Source of the DNA: Diplolepis rosae
Lineage: Eukaryota > Arthropoda > Insecta > Hymenoptera > Diplolepididae
Reading direction: 5' to 3'
NCBI GenBank assembly: GCA_030998225.1
Contig: JAPYXD010000484.1
Span: forward strand, 1,984,001-2,048,000
Length of the DNA: 64,000 nt
Shown: positions 42,182-52,433 of the stretch, in pieces
Layout of the letters: every line of letters begins with the position of its first letter
Position numbering within the stretch: the first letter of the stretch is position 1
Made by a program: the position numbers and the translations under genes
The notes under the pieces: generated by a model
The model's input: only the letters and a program-made list of their open reading frames with translations
Databases searched by the model: none
What the model was told of the DNA's origin: nothing

Positions 42182-42747
42182 GTCCAGTAGAATTAGCCAA
42201 AAATAGTTTTTTCGCCTACTCCTCTGTAATTTTGCTTAAAAATCATAAAAAATGATAGAAACATATAGAGTAAGAAAAAAAGACCGTAAATAGTGTGCAT
42301 AACTTTTGGTGACGAGTTTAATTGAAAAAAAAGTGTTTTTTTGGACTTCAATGCGTTCCCAGCCGAAAAATATGAGTCGGACAAAAAAAGCTTTCAAACA
42401 AGAGTTGTAGCCAGATGATTAATGCACAAAATGGCATAAATCCGATTTCGAAAAAAATAATTTCTTTGCAAAATATGAGATTGTTAATCAAAAAATTTAC
42501 CTTTTTTTATTTCAATTGTGTAGCCGCAAATAAACAATTGAAAATGTTAGTTTCCAGGATTTATATTTTTTAAATTATTAAATTGTTAATTAAACGAAAG
42601 TGTCCCTGTTTAAGCCCTTGTACTTTTTTTGTTAACAATCTCAAATGGTGGTAAGGTGTTGAGATCCATTCAATAGCCACTTAAATTCAATTTTGAAATT
42701 ACAGAGGAGTAGGCGAAAAAAACCGTCTTTGGCTAATTCTACTGGAC
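42182..42747. mobile_element. TA-flanked TIR element (Tc1/mariner-type MITE), 566 bp
   Basis: Flanked by TA (42180-42181, 42748-42749). Ends GTCCAGTAGAATTAGCC are exact; the inverted similarity continues for about 50 bases (TTTTTTCGCCTACTCCTCTG then TAATTT). No transposase was found inside. Confidence 0.85.
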
Positions 42748-42749
42748 TA

Positions 42750-43042
42750 TTTTATGTAATTTTATCGCGCCAATACCGTGTTCATTTCAATTGTATTCAA
42801 AACGTATTTTTCCGGTTCTAAATTGAAAAGTATTTAATAAAAATTCCAAAGTAGGCGTACAAAGTCAGTGCGGAGTATTTTTTTACGTGTGTTGGTTCCC
42901 TTGCAGGAAAGAAACCAATAAAGAGCCAGTTCGCTTTATCCCCCCGTTTTCCCAACTCACCACCACTTGCCTCTTGCAATGCTACAAGTTTAACGAGAAA
43001 CACCTAAAATCTCTCATTTTACATTATTATAATTAAAAATTA
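42750..43042. other. No recognisable feature
   Basis: AT-rich spacer with a slightly GC-richer patch near 42890-42980. Confidence 0.35.
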
Positions 43043-43509
43043 ATTAGTTGAGTTTGAAATTTTTGTCACTGCCTACATTATCGGAGGATCACTAGTCGCG
43101 TATCAGATAGGATACGTTGTCGACAGGTGTCCTCGTAGACAATCTCAAACTCTTATATCGCAAATAATGCAAATAAATTCAATATTTAAAGAATTTGAAA
43201 ATCTTTCTGTGGAAAAAATGACGCTTTCGACTGCCCTGGGATTCGAGCCCAGGTCTTTCGATTGCCGGTCGACTGCTCTAACCACTGAGCTACACAGGCG
43301 TCCGACATCTCCTTCTCCACAGGAAGATCTCCTTATATCGCCTAGTGGCTCAGCCTTGCGGCTGTAAATGATTTCAAATTAATTAGTTGAGTTTGAAATT
43401 TTTGTCACTGCCTACATTATCGGAGGATCACTAGTCGCGTATCAGATAGGATACGTTGTCGACAGGTGTCCTCGTAGACAATCTCAAACTCTTATATCGC
43501 AAATAATGC
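43043..43509. repeat. Composite SINE: 127-bp unit, tRNA-like core, 127-bp unit
   Basis: Two nearly identical direct 127-bp units (43043-43169 and 43381-43509) flank a tRNA-like segment (minus strand, 43229-43299) with the same linker (GAATTTGAAAATCTTTCTGT) and tail (CTTATATCGCCTAGTGGCTC) as at 36590. This gives the organisation of the composite repeat, which is only partly visible at 36453-36850. Confidence 0.8.
43229..43299 (-). tRNA. tRNA-like SINE head (pseudo-tRNA)
   Basis: Reverse-strand twin of 36732-36802 with one base change (GCCCTGG for GCGCTGG at the acceptor/T-stem side). A and B boxes are intact. The same argument applies: SINE promoter, not a tRNA gene. Confidence 0.6.
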
Positions 43510-44721
43510 TTAAGTACTGACATTTTTATCACATATAAAGCATACGTGAAATAACATTCCCTCAAAGTTTGAAAAAAATTCTAAGAAAAGCTATTTTCCG
43601 GAGAACTTTCTTAAAATTCAAAGTAGCTTATGAAAATTAAAATGGCGAAAAGGTGCTACCGACTTGAATGCCATAAATTCACAAATTATAATTTATGAAA
43701 ATAAAAATGCCTACAGTCAACTGTTACACAATTTAATTTTACAGGAAAGTCGACTTTTATACTTAAAACTGGTAATAGTTGATTAAATTATGGAAGTTAT
43801 AAAATACCAATCAAAATGGTGGGACCACCTACGAAAAATATACACACATCAAAAACATGCTAGTCATTGAAAGTGAGTATCACTGATAAATTAAGCTACA
43901 TGTAATATAAAAATTTTGGCACTTCGTTTTCGGATTTCACATGCCTTCTGCAATAAATTTTCATTAAGAAAATTTTTCCTTGAATTGTTTATGTATTAGT
44001 AATTTCTACTGCTACCTATCATTAGCCATTTGACATCTACATATATTCAGCAGTTTTCACTGCTTTTTAGAGGTCAGTAGTTTTCACTGCGATCATCCAT
44101 CAAATGTTTTTACTTATTATTCATCTTTGTTTTAGAATTTTTTAGTTTTAGCATTTCTTCGTTTGTATATATTTGGATTTTTTCGAGTGCTTATTTCTTG
44201 TATCGTTCCATTATGCCAAGGATTAGAAGATCGATTTTCTAGCTCTTTCAATTCCAGAAACTCTCAGCGAAACTACTGGTCCTCCAAACTGATTCTAGGA
44301 TGCCAATTTGTTTAAGATTCGAGGACGCAGAATGAGTTTACTGGGATAAAAAAATTAATTCTATTGGATCTATAACTTAATTAATGCGGTTTTTTTCGAA
44401 ATTTGAACTTTTATTTAAGAAAAACATGTACAATAGTCGGTATGTACAAGAAATGCAAAAATGTTAATATTTTTATACATAGCTTATAAATAGTATTAAA
44501 ATAGTTTCGAAAAAAACTAGTCAAGAGATATCCTTAATGGTCTATACCAGGCTATCCATATTCAGCTTCGCACCAATGTATATATCCAAACTTTCCTTCT
44601 TGTATTTAATATATCAAGTATTCCTTTTGTGACATATTTTAAGCACTCCAGTAACTCAGAGAAAATATGTGAAATTATGGCCAGCAACCTTTTTGTATTT
44701 TCTAGATTTTAATAAATATCA
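43510..44721. other. No recognisable feature
   Basis: AT-rich. A local duplication of CAGTAGTTTTCACTGC / CAGCAGTTTTCACTGC-type phrases lies near 44050-44095. Nothing coding. Confidence 0.4.
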
Positions 44722-44750
44722 CTGATGAGGGCTCCGATCAGAGCCGAAAC
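44722..44750 (+). ncRNA. Hammerhead-ribozyme-like core motif
   Basis: CTGATGA, G, GGCTC, a 6-base loop, GAGCC, GAAAC: the invariant CUGANGA and GAAA boxes flank a perfect 5-bp stem, with one extra G next to the first box. Penelope-like retroelements carry such ribozymes. The upstream strand of stem III and the cleavage site are not visible, so it is probably a relic or a look-alike, not an active ribozyme. Confidence 0.35.
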
Positions 44751-44859
44751 GTTTGATTAAATTTGACTTAATCATTTTATGGACCCTAAAGCTAATTTTC
44801 CAACAACATACCATTCTATTGATATTAAGGGCCAATATAAGGTACAATACTTTTAATTA

Positions 44860-45892
44860 TTCAAAGTATTGCCCATCAGAAGCTATGACTTTTTCCCATC
44901 TTTCCAGCACTTTGTGAATTCCATCGCAAAAGAACTGCGCCGGCTTGGCGGCCAAGAATGAATCAAGCCAATTTTTGATACCCTGTTCTGATGTGAACCG
45001 TATTCCAGTGAGGGCGTTCTGCATCAACCGGAACAAATGGTAGTAAGAAAGGGCAAGGTCTGGGCTATAAGGCGGGTGGGGTAAAACTTCTCATTCACTG
45101 TTTTCCAAATAGTTCTTAACCGGAATAGCAACATGGGGCCGAGCGTTGTCATGATGGAAAATTATTGCCTCGTGTCTGGTCGCATATTCCGGGCGTTTTT
45201 CGTCTATTGCTCTCTCCAAACGGATTAATTGTGTTCGGTAGCGTTCTCCATTGATGGTTTCACCCGGTTTTAGCAGCTCATAATACAACACACCCTTCTG
45301 ATCCCACCAAATACAGAGCATTACCTTCGCGCCATGGATATTCGGCTTTGCCGTTGATTTGGCTGGTTGGCCGGGTTTCACATGATTTTTTGCGCTTTGG
45401 GTTGTCGTAATGAATCCATTTTTCATCACCAGTAACAATCCGATGCAAAAATGACTTCTTTTTGTGGCGTTCCAGCAGCATTTCGGACATGCAAAACCGC
45501 CTTTCAACGTCTTTTGGCTTGAGTTCATATGGAACCCAATTTCTTTGCTTTTGAATATATCCGGCTGCTTTTAAACGTTTTGAAATGGCTGCTTGAGTGA
45601 CTCCCAAAGATTCTGAGAGCTCTTCTTGTGTTTGGCAACAATCTTCATCGAGTAATGCTTCCAGTTCTTCATCTTCAAACTTTTTTGGCTGCCCAGGACG
45701 TTCTTCGTCTTCCAAGCCAAAATCACCACTTTTAAATCGTGCAAACCACTTTTGGCACGCTCGCTCAGCTAGAGCATGTTCACCATAAACTTCTACCAAA
45801 ATACGATGACTTTCGGCAGCAGTTTTCTTCATATTAAAGTAATGAAGAAGAACTCCTCGCAAAAACACATTTTCAGGCACAAAGTTTGACAT
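44860..45892 (-). pseudogene. mariner transposase, cecropia/Hsmar1-like, nearly full length
   Basis: ATG at 45892: SNFVPENVFLRGVLLHYFNM, then ACQKWFARFKSGDFGLEDEE, ELEALLDEDCCQTQEELSES and GVTQAAISKRLKAAGY (two HTHs), RNWVPYELKPKDVERRFCMS, HRIVTGDEKWIHYDN (first Asp). After a one-base slip near 45385: GQPAKSTAKPNIHGAKVMLC, IWWDQKGVLYYELLKPGETI, HHDNARPHVA (second Asp), a stop (NSE*) at 45091, then LPHPPYSPDLA (Asp) and a C-terminus near 44870 (SDGQYFE). One frameshift and one stop in about 345 codons: a fairly young copy. Same orientation as DDX46. Confidence 0.9.
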
Positions 45893-45900
45893 ATTTGAGT

Positions 45901-46519
45901 GATAAAAAATTATTGTTGTTTACACTTCAAATGAATGACATATACTGAAAAAGACGCACAATGACAGTAGCTTTTCAACGCATGTTCAGAATATTGGAAC
46001 GATGGAATAATAATCAAGTTACACCATCTCTTAGCAAACCGCACGAATTAAGTTATAGATCCAATACAAGAACAGCGAAAATAATGACTGAGATAAAATA
46101 TGAAAAGTTAAAAATATGTATAACATGTTCAGAAAGAATATTACACGTTTTAGTGGCTCTGCTTAAACCTATCAATAGTTGAGGTTATCGTCAAGTTTTC
46201 CTAGCAGTTCAGTATAAAGCAGTGTATTCGAAATAAAACCATAAGGTTTGGAAGCAAGGGATGGGATATTTGTTCATCTGAAGACTTTGTATTAGATCTA
46301 GACATTTAAACAACAAAGACCGGTTATGAAGACGACGATTCCTTCAAATCTATCGGTCTGGGTTTACGGGATGTAATCAAGATGTTGAAAAGGCTTCTAC
46401 TAAGTGTAGTAGTTAATAATTTTTCAATTATTTCTTTAAAATTTACACGTTCAATGTGGCAGAAAGATAAAAAATAGTTTATTCAAAGTATGCACATCTC
46501 CGTAATTGTTGAGGTGTTT
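45901..46519. other. No recognisable feature
   Basis: The first 60 bases are probably the leader and TIR of the 45-kb mariner. The rest is AT-rich without support for a gene. Confidence 0.35.
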
Positions 46520-46610
46520 TATGGAAAGTGCATGAGACATCGATGCAAACAAGTGTTAGTCGGATGGTGTCAAGTCAGGGGAGTACAGTGGGTAAATGTT
46601 CCACTCACAC
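46520..46610 (-). pseudogene. mariner fragment, third-Asp block
   Basis: The minus strand reads NIYPLYSPDLTPSD around 46560-46605, the conserved block with the third catalytic Asp. The neighbouring transposase sequence is not readable. Confidence 0.45.
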
Positions 46611-46849
46611 AGAAAAATTTGAGACCATACGATCAAAAATGGTTTGTACAGACAATACTCATTTGAATCTTCTTCAGCAGAATATTGTAAAAAACGCCCA
46701 TTTTTTGGTTGTGAAGCATGTAATATTTACTTGTGTGTACAAAAATCAAGAGATCACCAATCAGCAGTTTTGACTTATACTCTAAAGTACAGCTTCAATG
46801 CTTATTTTAAGTTTCTTGCTTTTTTAAAGAGAAATCATCTTTGGTAATA

Positions 46850-47015
46850 ATGGTCTGATCTCAGTGATTTTGTAAACGACGAAATAAAAGAATCTCGTGT
46901 TCTCATTGAAAATTATTACTTGAGAGGGAAAACGGCTAAAGATGTTAAAGAAAAGCTTGATACGTATTATGGCACATCTGCTGCATCGAATACAACAGTC
47001 AAAAGGTGGTAAAAG
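46850..47015 (+). pseudogene. mariner fragment, N-terminal HTH
   Basis: SDLSDFVNDEIKESRVLIEN, then YYLRGKTAKDVKEKLDTYYG, then TSAASNTTVKRW and a stop. This is the first HTH of a Mos1-like transposase. It ends abruptly; sequence to 47100 is not related. Confidence 0.55.
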
Positions 47016-47099
47016 TGAGTATAGGCACACGTGTTGCGAGTGGGCTGCTGAAGGAGCTCGGTATTTATAAAGTGTGATCAAATTGGAGGTACTTTTTCC

Positions 47100-47985
47100 A
47101 ATAGGGTTTTATTGACATGTCACGCGTGACTACTGTCAAACTAGATACACAATTTTATTCAGTTTTTATTGACATTTCATCATAGAAAGACTTACGCCTC
47201 AACAACGTTTACAAATCGTACAATTAAATTACGAAAATGGACGCTCTGTGAAAAGTGTTTATCGCGCGCTCAGGCCAATTTATGGTATACATAATCGTCC
47301 TACCGAACACACTATTCGGCATACCATCGGCAAACTCGCGAATAATTTAACATTATTGGATGATACTCGACCGATTAGACCACGTACAGCCCGAACTGTA
47401 GAGAATATTGCGGCTGTAAATGAGAGATTTGCTGAAGACCCGGAAAAATCGATTCAGCGCCGATCTCAACAACTTGGCCTATCTTATGGTACTACTTGGG
47501 CGATTTTTGATGCCGGAAATTGAAGCCCGTAATCTCCACGACATTTGGTTCCAACAAGATGGCGCTACATGTCATACAGCCTGTGAAACAATGGATTTAC
47601 TGCGTAGTCGTTTCGGTGAGCAATTTATCTCTCGTCTCGGACCGGTGGATTGGCCTCCAAGATCGTGTGATATCACACCTTTGGACTTTTATTTGTGGGG
47701 GTATGTAAGGTCTAAATGTTTTGTGGATAAACCAGCTACTATTGAGGCATTGGAAGCCAACATTACTGAAGTTATTAGCGAGATACCGACCAAAGTCCTC
47801 GAGCGAGTCATTCAAAATTGGTGTTTACGGATGGACGAATTAAAGCGCAGTTGCGGCCAACATTTGAAAGGGGTTATCTTTAAAAAATAAATGTCGTGAA
47901 TGGTTCTACACAAAATTAAAAAAGATTGCCCTATCAATTTGAATTTTCGTTGTTTTATTTCAATTTAAAATCCTATACCTGTAAA
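47100..47985 (+). mobile_element. Internally deleted mariner
   Basis: The left tip near 47097 (TTTCCAATAGGGTTTTATTG) resembles ends of the 1.5-kb element. The right end near 47960-47985 (AATCCTATACCTGTAAATTG) is poorly matched. It contains the pseudogene at 47182-47890. Confidence 0.6.
47182..47890 (+). pseudogene. mariner transposase with deleted middle
   Basis: It opens IERLTPQQRLQIVQLNYENG (ATG appears changed to ATA), SVYRALRPIYGIHNRPTEHT (HTH), PRTARTVENIAAVNERFAED, RRSQQLGLSYGTTWAIF (second HTH). A jump of about 130 residues and one frame change near 47500 then lead to IWFQQDGATCHTACETMDLL (second Asp), WPPRSCDITPLDFYLWGYVR (third Asp) and a C-terminus ending KGVIFKK. The block with the first Asp is deleted. 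It shows what the N-terminus of the 1593-2561 protein has lost. Confidence 0.85.
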
Positions 47986-48054
47986 TTGATCACCCTTTAC
48001 GAAAAAGGTGGGAATTAGTGACAAACTTATTGATTAAAAAGTCAGAATAACTAG

Positions 48055-50345
48055 ATGGCGAAAGAAATAAGTACTTTAAATGAAGATACACAAGAGCCTT
48101 GTCAGGTGAGTAGTGAAGTGGATATTAATGAAAAAGAAGTATTTTTAGCAACAGGCGAATTGACGAGGTCACCAATAAAAAAGAGAATAGCAATAAAGGT
48201 GGGGGGTATAAAAATCGCCCAATTACAGGATATTTTGGATTTATTAAGGGAGTGGAAAAAAAGGAAAAAGAAAAATGGGACAGAAGAATGGCAGAATTGG
48301 AAGAAATTTTGAGAAAAGAGTGTAGTTTTAAAAATAACAGATGAGAAAATTGCGTCAAGAAAAGGACTGAGGAACCACAGAAGTAAGTAAAAATGAAACG
48401 GTTAAGAAGAGAAGCCGAAAAAGGTAAGATACTAGAGGTAGCAGGGGCTGGAAAAACAAATAAATGTTTATGAAAAGTAGAAAGGAATTAGCAGAGTTGA
48501 AAAAGAAATTGATCAAGGATTGGTTGGATGAAAAGCAGAACCAGGTAGCAGAGAGTAAAAATATCACAGAATGGTGAAAAGCCATGTGTTGGTAGAAAAA
48601 GCCAAGGAAAGCAGTGAGTAATACAATTAAGAAGGGAGCATGGCTAAAACATTTCAGGTAATTATTGGAAGGAATAGAGGAATCTATAGAAGAGTCTGAT
48701 AAGAAGAAGGAAGAGGAACAAGGTGCAGAAGGGATAGTTGGGGTCAATATGGGGGAGAAAGATTCGTGTGATCATAAAGAGAACGAAGGGAAAGAAGAGG
48801 GAAGTGAAGAAAAATGAGAAGAGGACGATTTAAATAAACCTCTAGAGCAAGAAGAAATAATTACAAGGATAAAGAAATTTAAAAAAGGCAAGGCTACAGG
48901 AGAGGATGGGATCGTAGCAGAATTTTTGATGGGGATGCCAAAGGAAGGAATAGAAGAACTTATATATTTGGCCGAAGAATCGATTAATGAAACGCTGGCG
49001 TAAGACATCGATTTACACCATCCATAAAAAGGGCGATGAGAATTTGATAGGTAACTGCAGAGTAATCGCATTGTTGGGTACAGGTTACGAAATGTTGGCG
49101 TCAATAATGGCAGGAAGATTGAGTAAGAAACTGGAGTGGAAAAAAATTAACAGAAGTCCAAGCAGGGTTTAGAAAAGGAAGAAGAACCATAGAGCAGATC
49201 TTCACCTTAAGCACAATAATAGGTAACAGACTGAGAAGAAAAAGAGGTTTCTGGAAATATCCAAAGAAATCTACAAAAATATAAGGAATGAAGTAATATT
49301 AGGAGAGAAGAAGACTGAAAAATTTATAATTATCTTATTCAATATTTATATGAACGATTTAGAGCTCGAATTCAGAAAGAAAGGAGATGGAGGCACGGTA
49401 TTGAGTCCAGGTTCGAATGTAAAAATCAATGCATTGCTTTATGCGTATGATATGGTGATAGTAGTGGAGAGCAAAGAAGAGTTGGATAAAATGATCAAAA
49501 ATTTAGAAAGATGGCTGGATAAGAATTTGATAGAGGCAAATGTGGAAAAAACGAAAATTGCGGTGTTGAGAGACAGGGGAAAAAGAAAGGAGAAAGTTGG
49601 AAATATAAAGGCAATGAGTTGGAAGTAGTAAAAAAAGTTATTTATCTCAGATTTTGGTTTTCGACTACAAATCAATACAATACACACGCCAGGAAAGCAG
49701 ACAGAAAACGAAGCGATTAATTAATTAAGTATGAGGCGAAACCAATAGAGCGACAGTAAAAAATCTGAAGAGATAGAGAAGATAGAGATAGTACACCTCT
49801 GATGGCATATGGAAGATGGACTCAGGGAGGACGAGTGTAAAAATAGAGGCAAGAAGAAACGGTGCATTTATAGTAAAGTTGCTCTCTATGGAGGAAGAAG
49901 GATGGCCAAGGAAGTGTATAGAGGAAATGAGGAAAATTAGAAATGGCAACCCAATAATATAAAGAGATTAAGAAGAATACGGTAATGGAAACATATTGGC
50001 TAAAGGGTAGGCTAAAGGTGAGGCGGAAGGAGGTATGGGCTAGATGGAGGTGCGGAAATGCGATAAAGGAAGGAAAGAAAGGCTTCGAAGACAACAATGA
50101 CAGGACATGCAGAAACAAGGCAGAAACACTAAAACATGTAATCGAATGTGAAGAAAAAATGAAAAAGCTAAAAACTCCGGAAAAAGAATGGTAGAGAAGT
50201 TGGAGAGAAAAGAATAGGCAAGAGGATTGGAAGAAAGAGTTATTGAAAGAACTGCAGAAAGGAGTGGATGAAGAGTTATGTTCAAATTTTTCAGAGGTGA
50301 AAGGGCGAGTGTAGGTGTAAGACTAAAATGTAGCACCAAGGAAAT
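48055..50345 (+). mobile_element. Lys/Glu-rich LINE, multiply frameshifted
   Basis: In order: an N-terminal frame (48055-48312), strongly charged segments in broken frames (48313-48840), RT start IKKFKKGKATGEDGIVAEFL (about 48865-48930), YTIHKKGDENLIGNCRVIAL and MAGRLSKKLEW (49010-49140), QAGFRKGRRTIEQIF (about 49165), YMNDLELEFRKKG, then LLYAYDMVIVVES (49350-49470; the usual Y-A-D-D reads YAYD), WLDKNLIEANVEKTKI, and a C-terminal VWARWRCGNAI..HVIECE block (49985-50160). Numerous stops. A very A/G-rich, Lys/Glu-rich LINE of this style is frequent in ants and wasps as far as I recall. Confidence 0.8.
49350..49628 (+). pseudogene. LINE reverse transcriptase catalytic segment
   Basis: The longest uninterrupted piece of the element: NDLELEFRKKGDGGTVLSPG, then NALLYAYDMVIVVESKEELD, ending in a stop after KVGNIKAMSWK. 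The catalytic Y-A-D-D box reads Y-A-Y-D, a substitution of the first metal-binding Asp that would abolish activity. Confidence 0.75.
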
Positions 50346-50397
50346 AAATATCTATCTAAAAATTATTAGTGACTAATTATTAAATTAATCGGTGTAA

Positions 50398-50472
50398 CGT
50401 CTTGGTGGCGTAATCGGTTAGCGTACCACTTATATAAAGTGTAGATCCCGGTTTGAATGCCGGCTCAAGCAG
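50398..50472 (+). tRNA. tRNA-Ile(TAT)-like sequence, probable pseudogene or SINE head
   Basis: GGTGGCGTAATCGGTTAGCG resembles the D-arm and A box of tRNA-Ile(UAU), and GGTTTGAATGCC is a near B box. The anticodon arm CACT-TATATAA-AGTG gives TAT, but position 33 is A rather than T. The acceptor and T stems are partly mispaired. A run of eight T (50474-50481) follows and would terminate RNA polymerase III. It lies just after the LINE and has no visible repeat partner in the window. Confidence 0.4.
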
Positions 50473-50481
50473 GTTTTTTTT

Positions 50482-50898
50482 CGTTCTTTAATTGAACCAT
50501 GCTTTGAAACAACACTGTCAACGTCATTTACTGTAGGAAGCATTTCATGCCTACATGTAAGTATAAAAATATTTTTCCGTTTGAATGGAAATTACTTTTA
50601 AAAAATCCATTAAAAGAATTTCTTAAAAACCTGACGCCATGTGATAAAATAATCTGGTTCGAATTTAGAGCAAAAAAAATTCACTGCAAATAAAGTAAGG
50701 CATTTCATGAATATATATTGTCAACTTATTAATCAGTGGAACTAGGCATTAAATCAAAACATGCGATTGACTAAATTTTACTTCTGACCGTCATTCATAT
50801 AATTACCAGATTATTTTCGAGCGAAGCCGTTGGAGCTTTCACTCGCCATAATGTGTACCAATTTTTAGATAAATGACAAGTAATAAAAAAATTAATAC
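50482..50898. other. Intron sequence, no recognised feature
   Basis: AT-rich, adjoining the donor at 50898. Confidence 0.4.
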
Positions 50899-51226
50899 CT
50901 ATTTCAGGAACCTCAACATAAAATGATTTCCTAAATGGCAGATACTCTGTTTTCGCGTGATCTACTTTAGCAAGTTCTCTTTTTTGTTTATTGGCAATGC
51001 CTGCTGCCGTTTCGTGAAGATTTTCACTTTCTTCCTCACTAGAATATTCTAAGCCATCTTGATTTTGCTCAATCAACTCCCCTTTTTGCTTTTGAACTTT
51101 TCGTTTAGCAACCCCTGTAACAATCATAACACCACCACTCTGAGGGGCTCCAGTAATCGTACCGTTATTAGCAATTTTGGGGGTTTTATTGTCAAGTTTA
51201 TTAATTTTCCTGACTTCCTTCTGGAC
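50899..51226 (-). CDS. Ddx46: DDX46/Prp5 exon: acidic linker before the helicase core
   Basis: 328 bases, phase 0 to 1. It encodes VQKEVRKINKLDNKTPKIAN, then a Gly/Val-rich stretch, KRKVQKQKGELIEQNQDGLE, YSSEEESENLHETAAG, then VDHAKTEYLPFRKSFYVEVP and EI. The block GEL-E-NQDG-EYSSEEE and EY-PFRK-FYVEVPE are family signatures just upstream of the Q motif and are thought to contact U2 snRNP partners. The acceptor is GTTTATAG|GTC. The donor is GAAATAG|GTATTA at 50898-50897; reading past it gives a false tail. It is separated by only 208 bases from the preceding exon, in contrast with the other introns. Confidence 0.95.
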
Positions 51227-51434
51227 CTATAAACAATAAATAATGAAATATTCAAAAAGCAACTGATATTTAAGAAATATTTTAATGTTTAGGTAATACA
51301 GATTGATAAGATAATGGATAATTGAGTTTAATATATCCATAAGTAAATAACGATTTATATAGTTTGAATAAAAATTGTTTACTGTATGAAAACAAATTTG
51401 ATATAGATGGATTTAAGAAAATTTATATCCATAC

Positions 51435-51740
51435 CTCTGCCATAAAAGCATCTAGTGGGTCAATTTCTTCTGCTTTAGTTTCTTTTTTTTCAACACCTGA
51501 CTCTTCCTTTATGTCAACTTCTTTACTATCCTTGTTGCTGCTCTGAATTACTGGAGTCTCTTCATCACTGTCATCTTCTAACGACCATTTCTTCGAAGGT
51601 ATTTGCAAATTTGCTAAAATAACCGATTTTCCATCTTTTTTGGTAGCCTCTTGCTCTTTTTTTTTCCTTTCTGCACGCCATCTTTCTATTCGTTCTCGTC
51701 TCTTTTGCATTTCTAGTTCTAAGCGTTTCTGCTCTTCCTC
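51435..51740 (-). CDS. Ddx46: DDX46/Prp5 exon: charged N-terminal region
   Basis: Exactly 102 codons, phase 0 at both borders. It starts EEEQKRLELEMQKRRERIER, a strongly helical Arg/Glu segment, continues WRAERKKKEQEATKK, NLQIPSKKWSLEDDSDEETP, then a Ser/Asp/Glu-rich stretch, and ends EEIDPLDAFMAE. EEM-KR-ER-E-WR and KKWSLEDD..DPLDAFM are conserved in DDX46. The acceptor is TTTTACACAG (51742-51741); the donor is GCAGAG|GTATGG (51434-51433). The exon(s) coding the RS-rich N-terminus and start codon are not found in 51742-64000 and are presumably beyond the right edge, which implies a 5' intron of more than 12 kb. Confidence 0.95.
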
Positions 51741-51741
51741 C

Positions 51742-52433
51742 TGTGTAAAATCATACTATTTTTTATGATACAAGTATAAATTCAATTTTATAAAAATAAT
51801 TTATTATAAAAAATAAATCATTTTCACTCAATTTTAAACCAGTAATATTCAAAGTTGACTGAATTGAGTGGAGTCAATTGACTTGAAAACGTGTATCTAA
51901 TTGTAACATTGAGTTGTAGTATTGATTATTTCTTTGCAAATTGTTAGGTTTTCATCGTAAAGATTTTTTGAATCCCGACCGGTGGTTAGACCAGGACACA
52001 ATTACTTTTGTTGACAGTTCTCTTAACTAACAGAATTGCTTATATAATGTAATTTATCCAAATTACAGTTGATTTTTACGTAATTTGCATGCGTGTTGAG
52101 ACGGTTAAAACGGAGAATGATAAAAATTCCGGTTTCGAAAAGACTGCTAAACATTTTTGAAAAGTCCTATTCAAGTAGAAAAGAATGCATGAATACAGAT
52201 TCTGTTCTTAGATATTTTAGTAGCTATAAGAAATTAAAATGACTCAAATATATTGACAAATATTTTATATACTCATGACATCAAATTTGTACGTTAATAT
52301 ATTTTATTCTTTACTTTCTTATTCTATTCTCCTTCATTTATTATTTTTATAATTTAATTTCTGGAATTATTCTGATTTTGATAATTCTATCTGAAAATCT
52401 CTTTTTTAATTTGAAAATAGCACCTATTTCACG
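51742..52433. other. Intron sequence, no recognised feature
   Basis: AT-rich. Nothing supported. Confidence 0.4.

Noticed and set aside
44722..44750. Calling an active hammerhead ribozyme
   Set aside because: There is an extra G beside the first core box, no upstream stem III strand and no visible cleavage site. Kept only as a motif.
48125..50339. Several long minus-strand hydrophobic (Ser/Phe/Leu-rich) frames
   Set aside because: They are the reverse strand of the A/G-rich, Lys/Glu-rich LINE; the base skew produces open hydrophobic frames.
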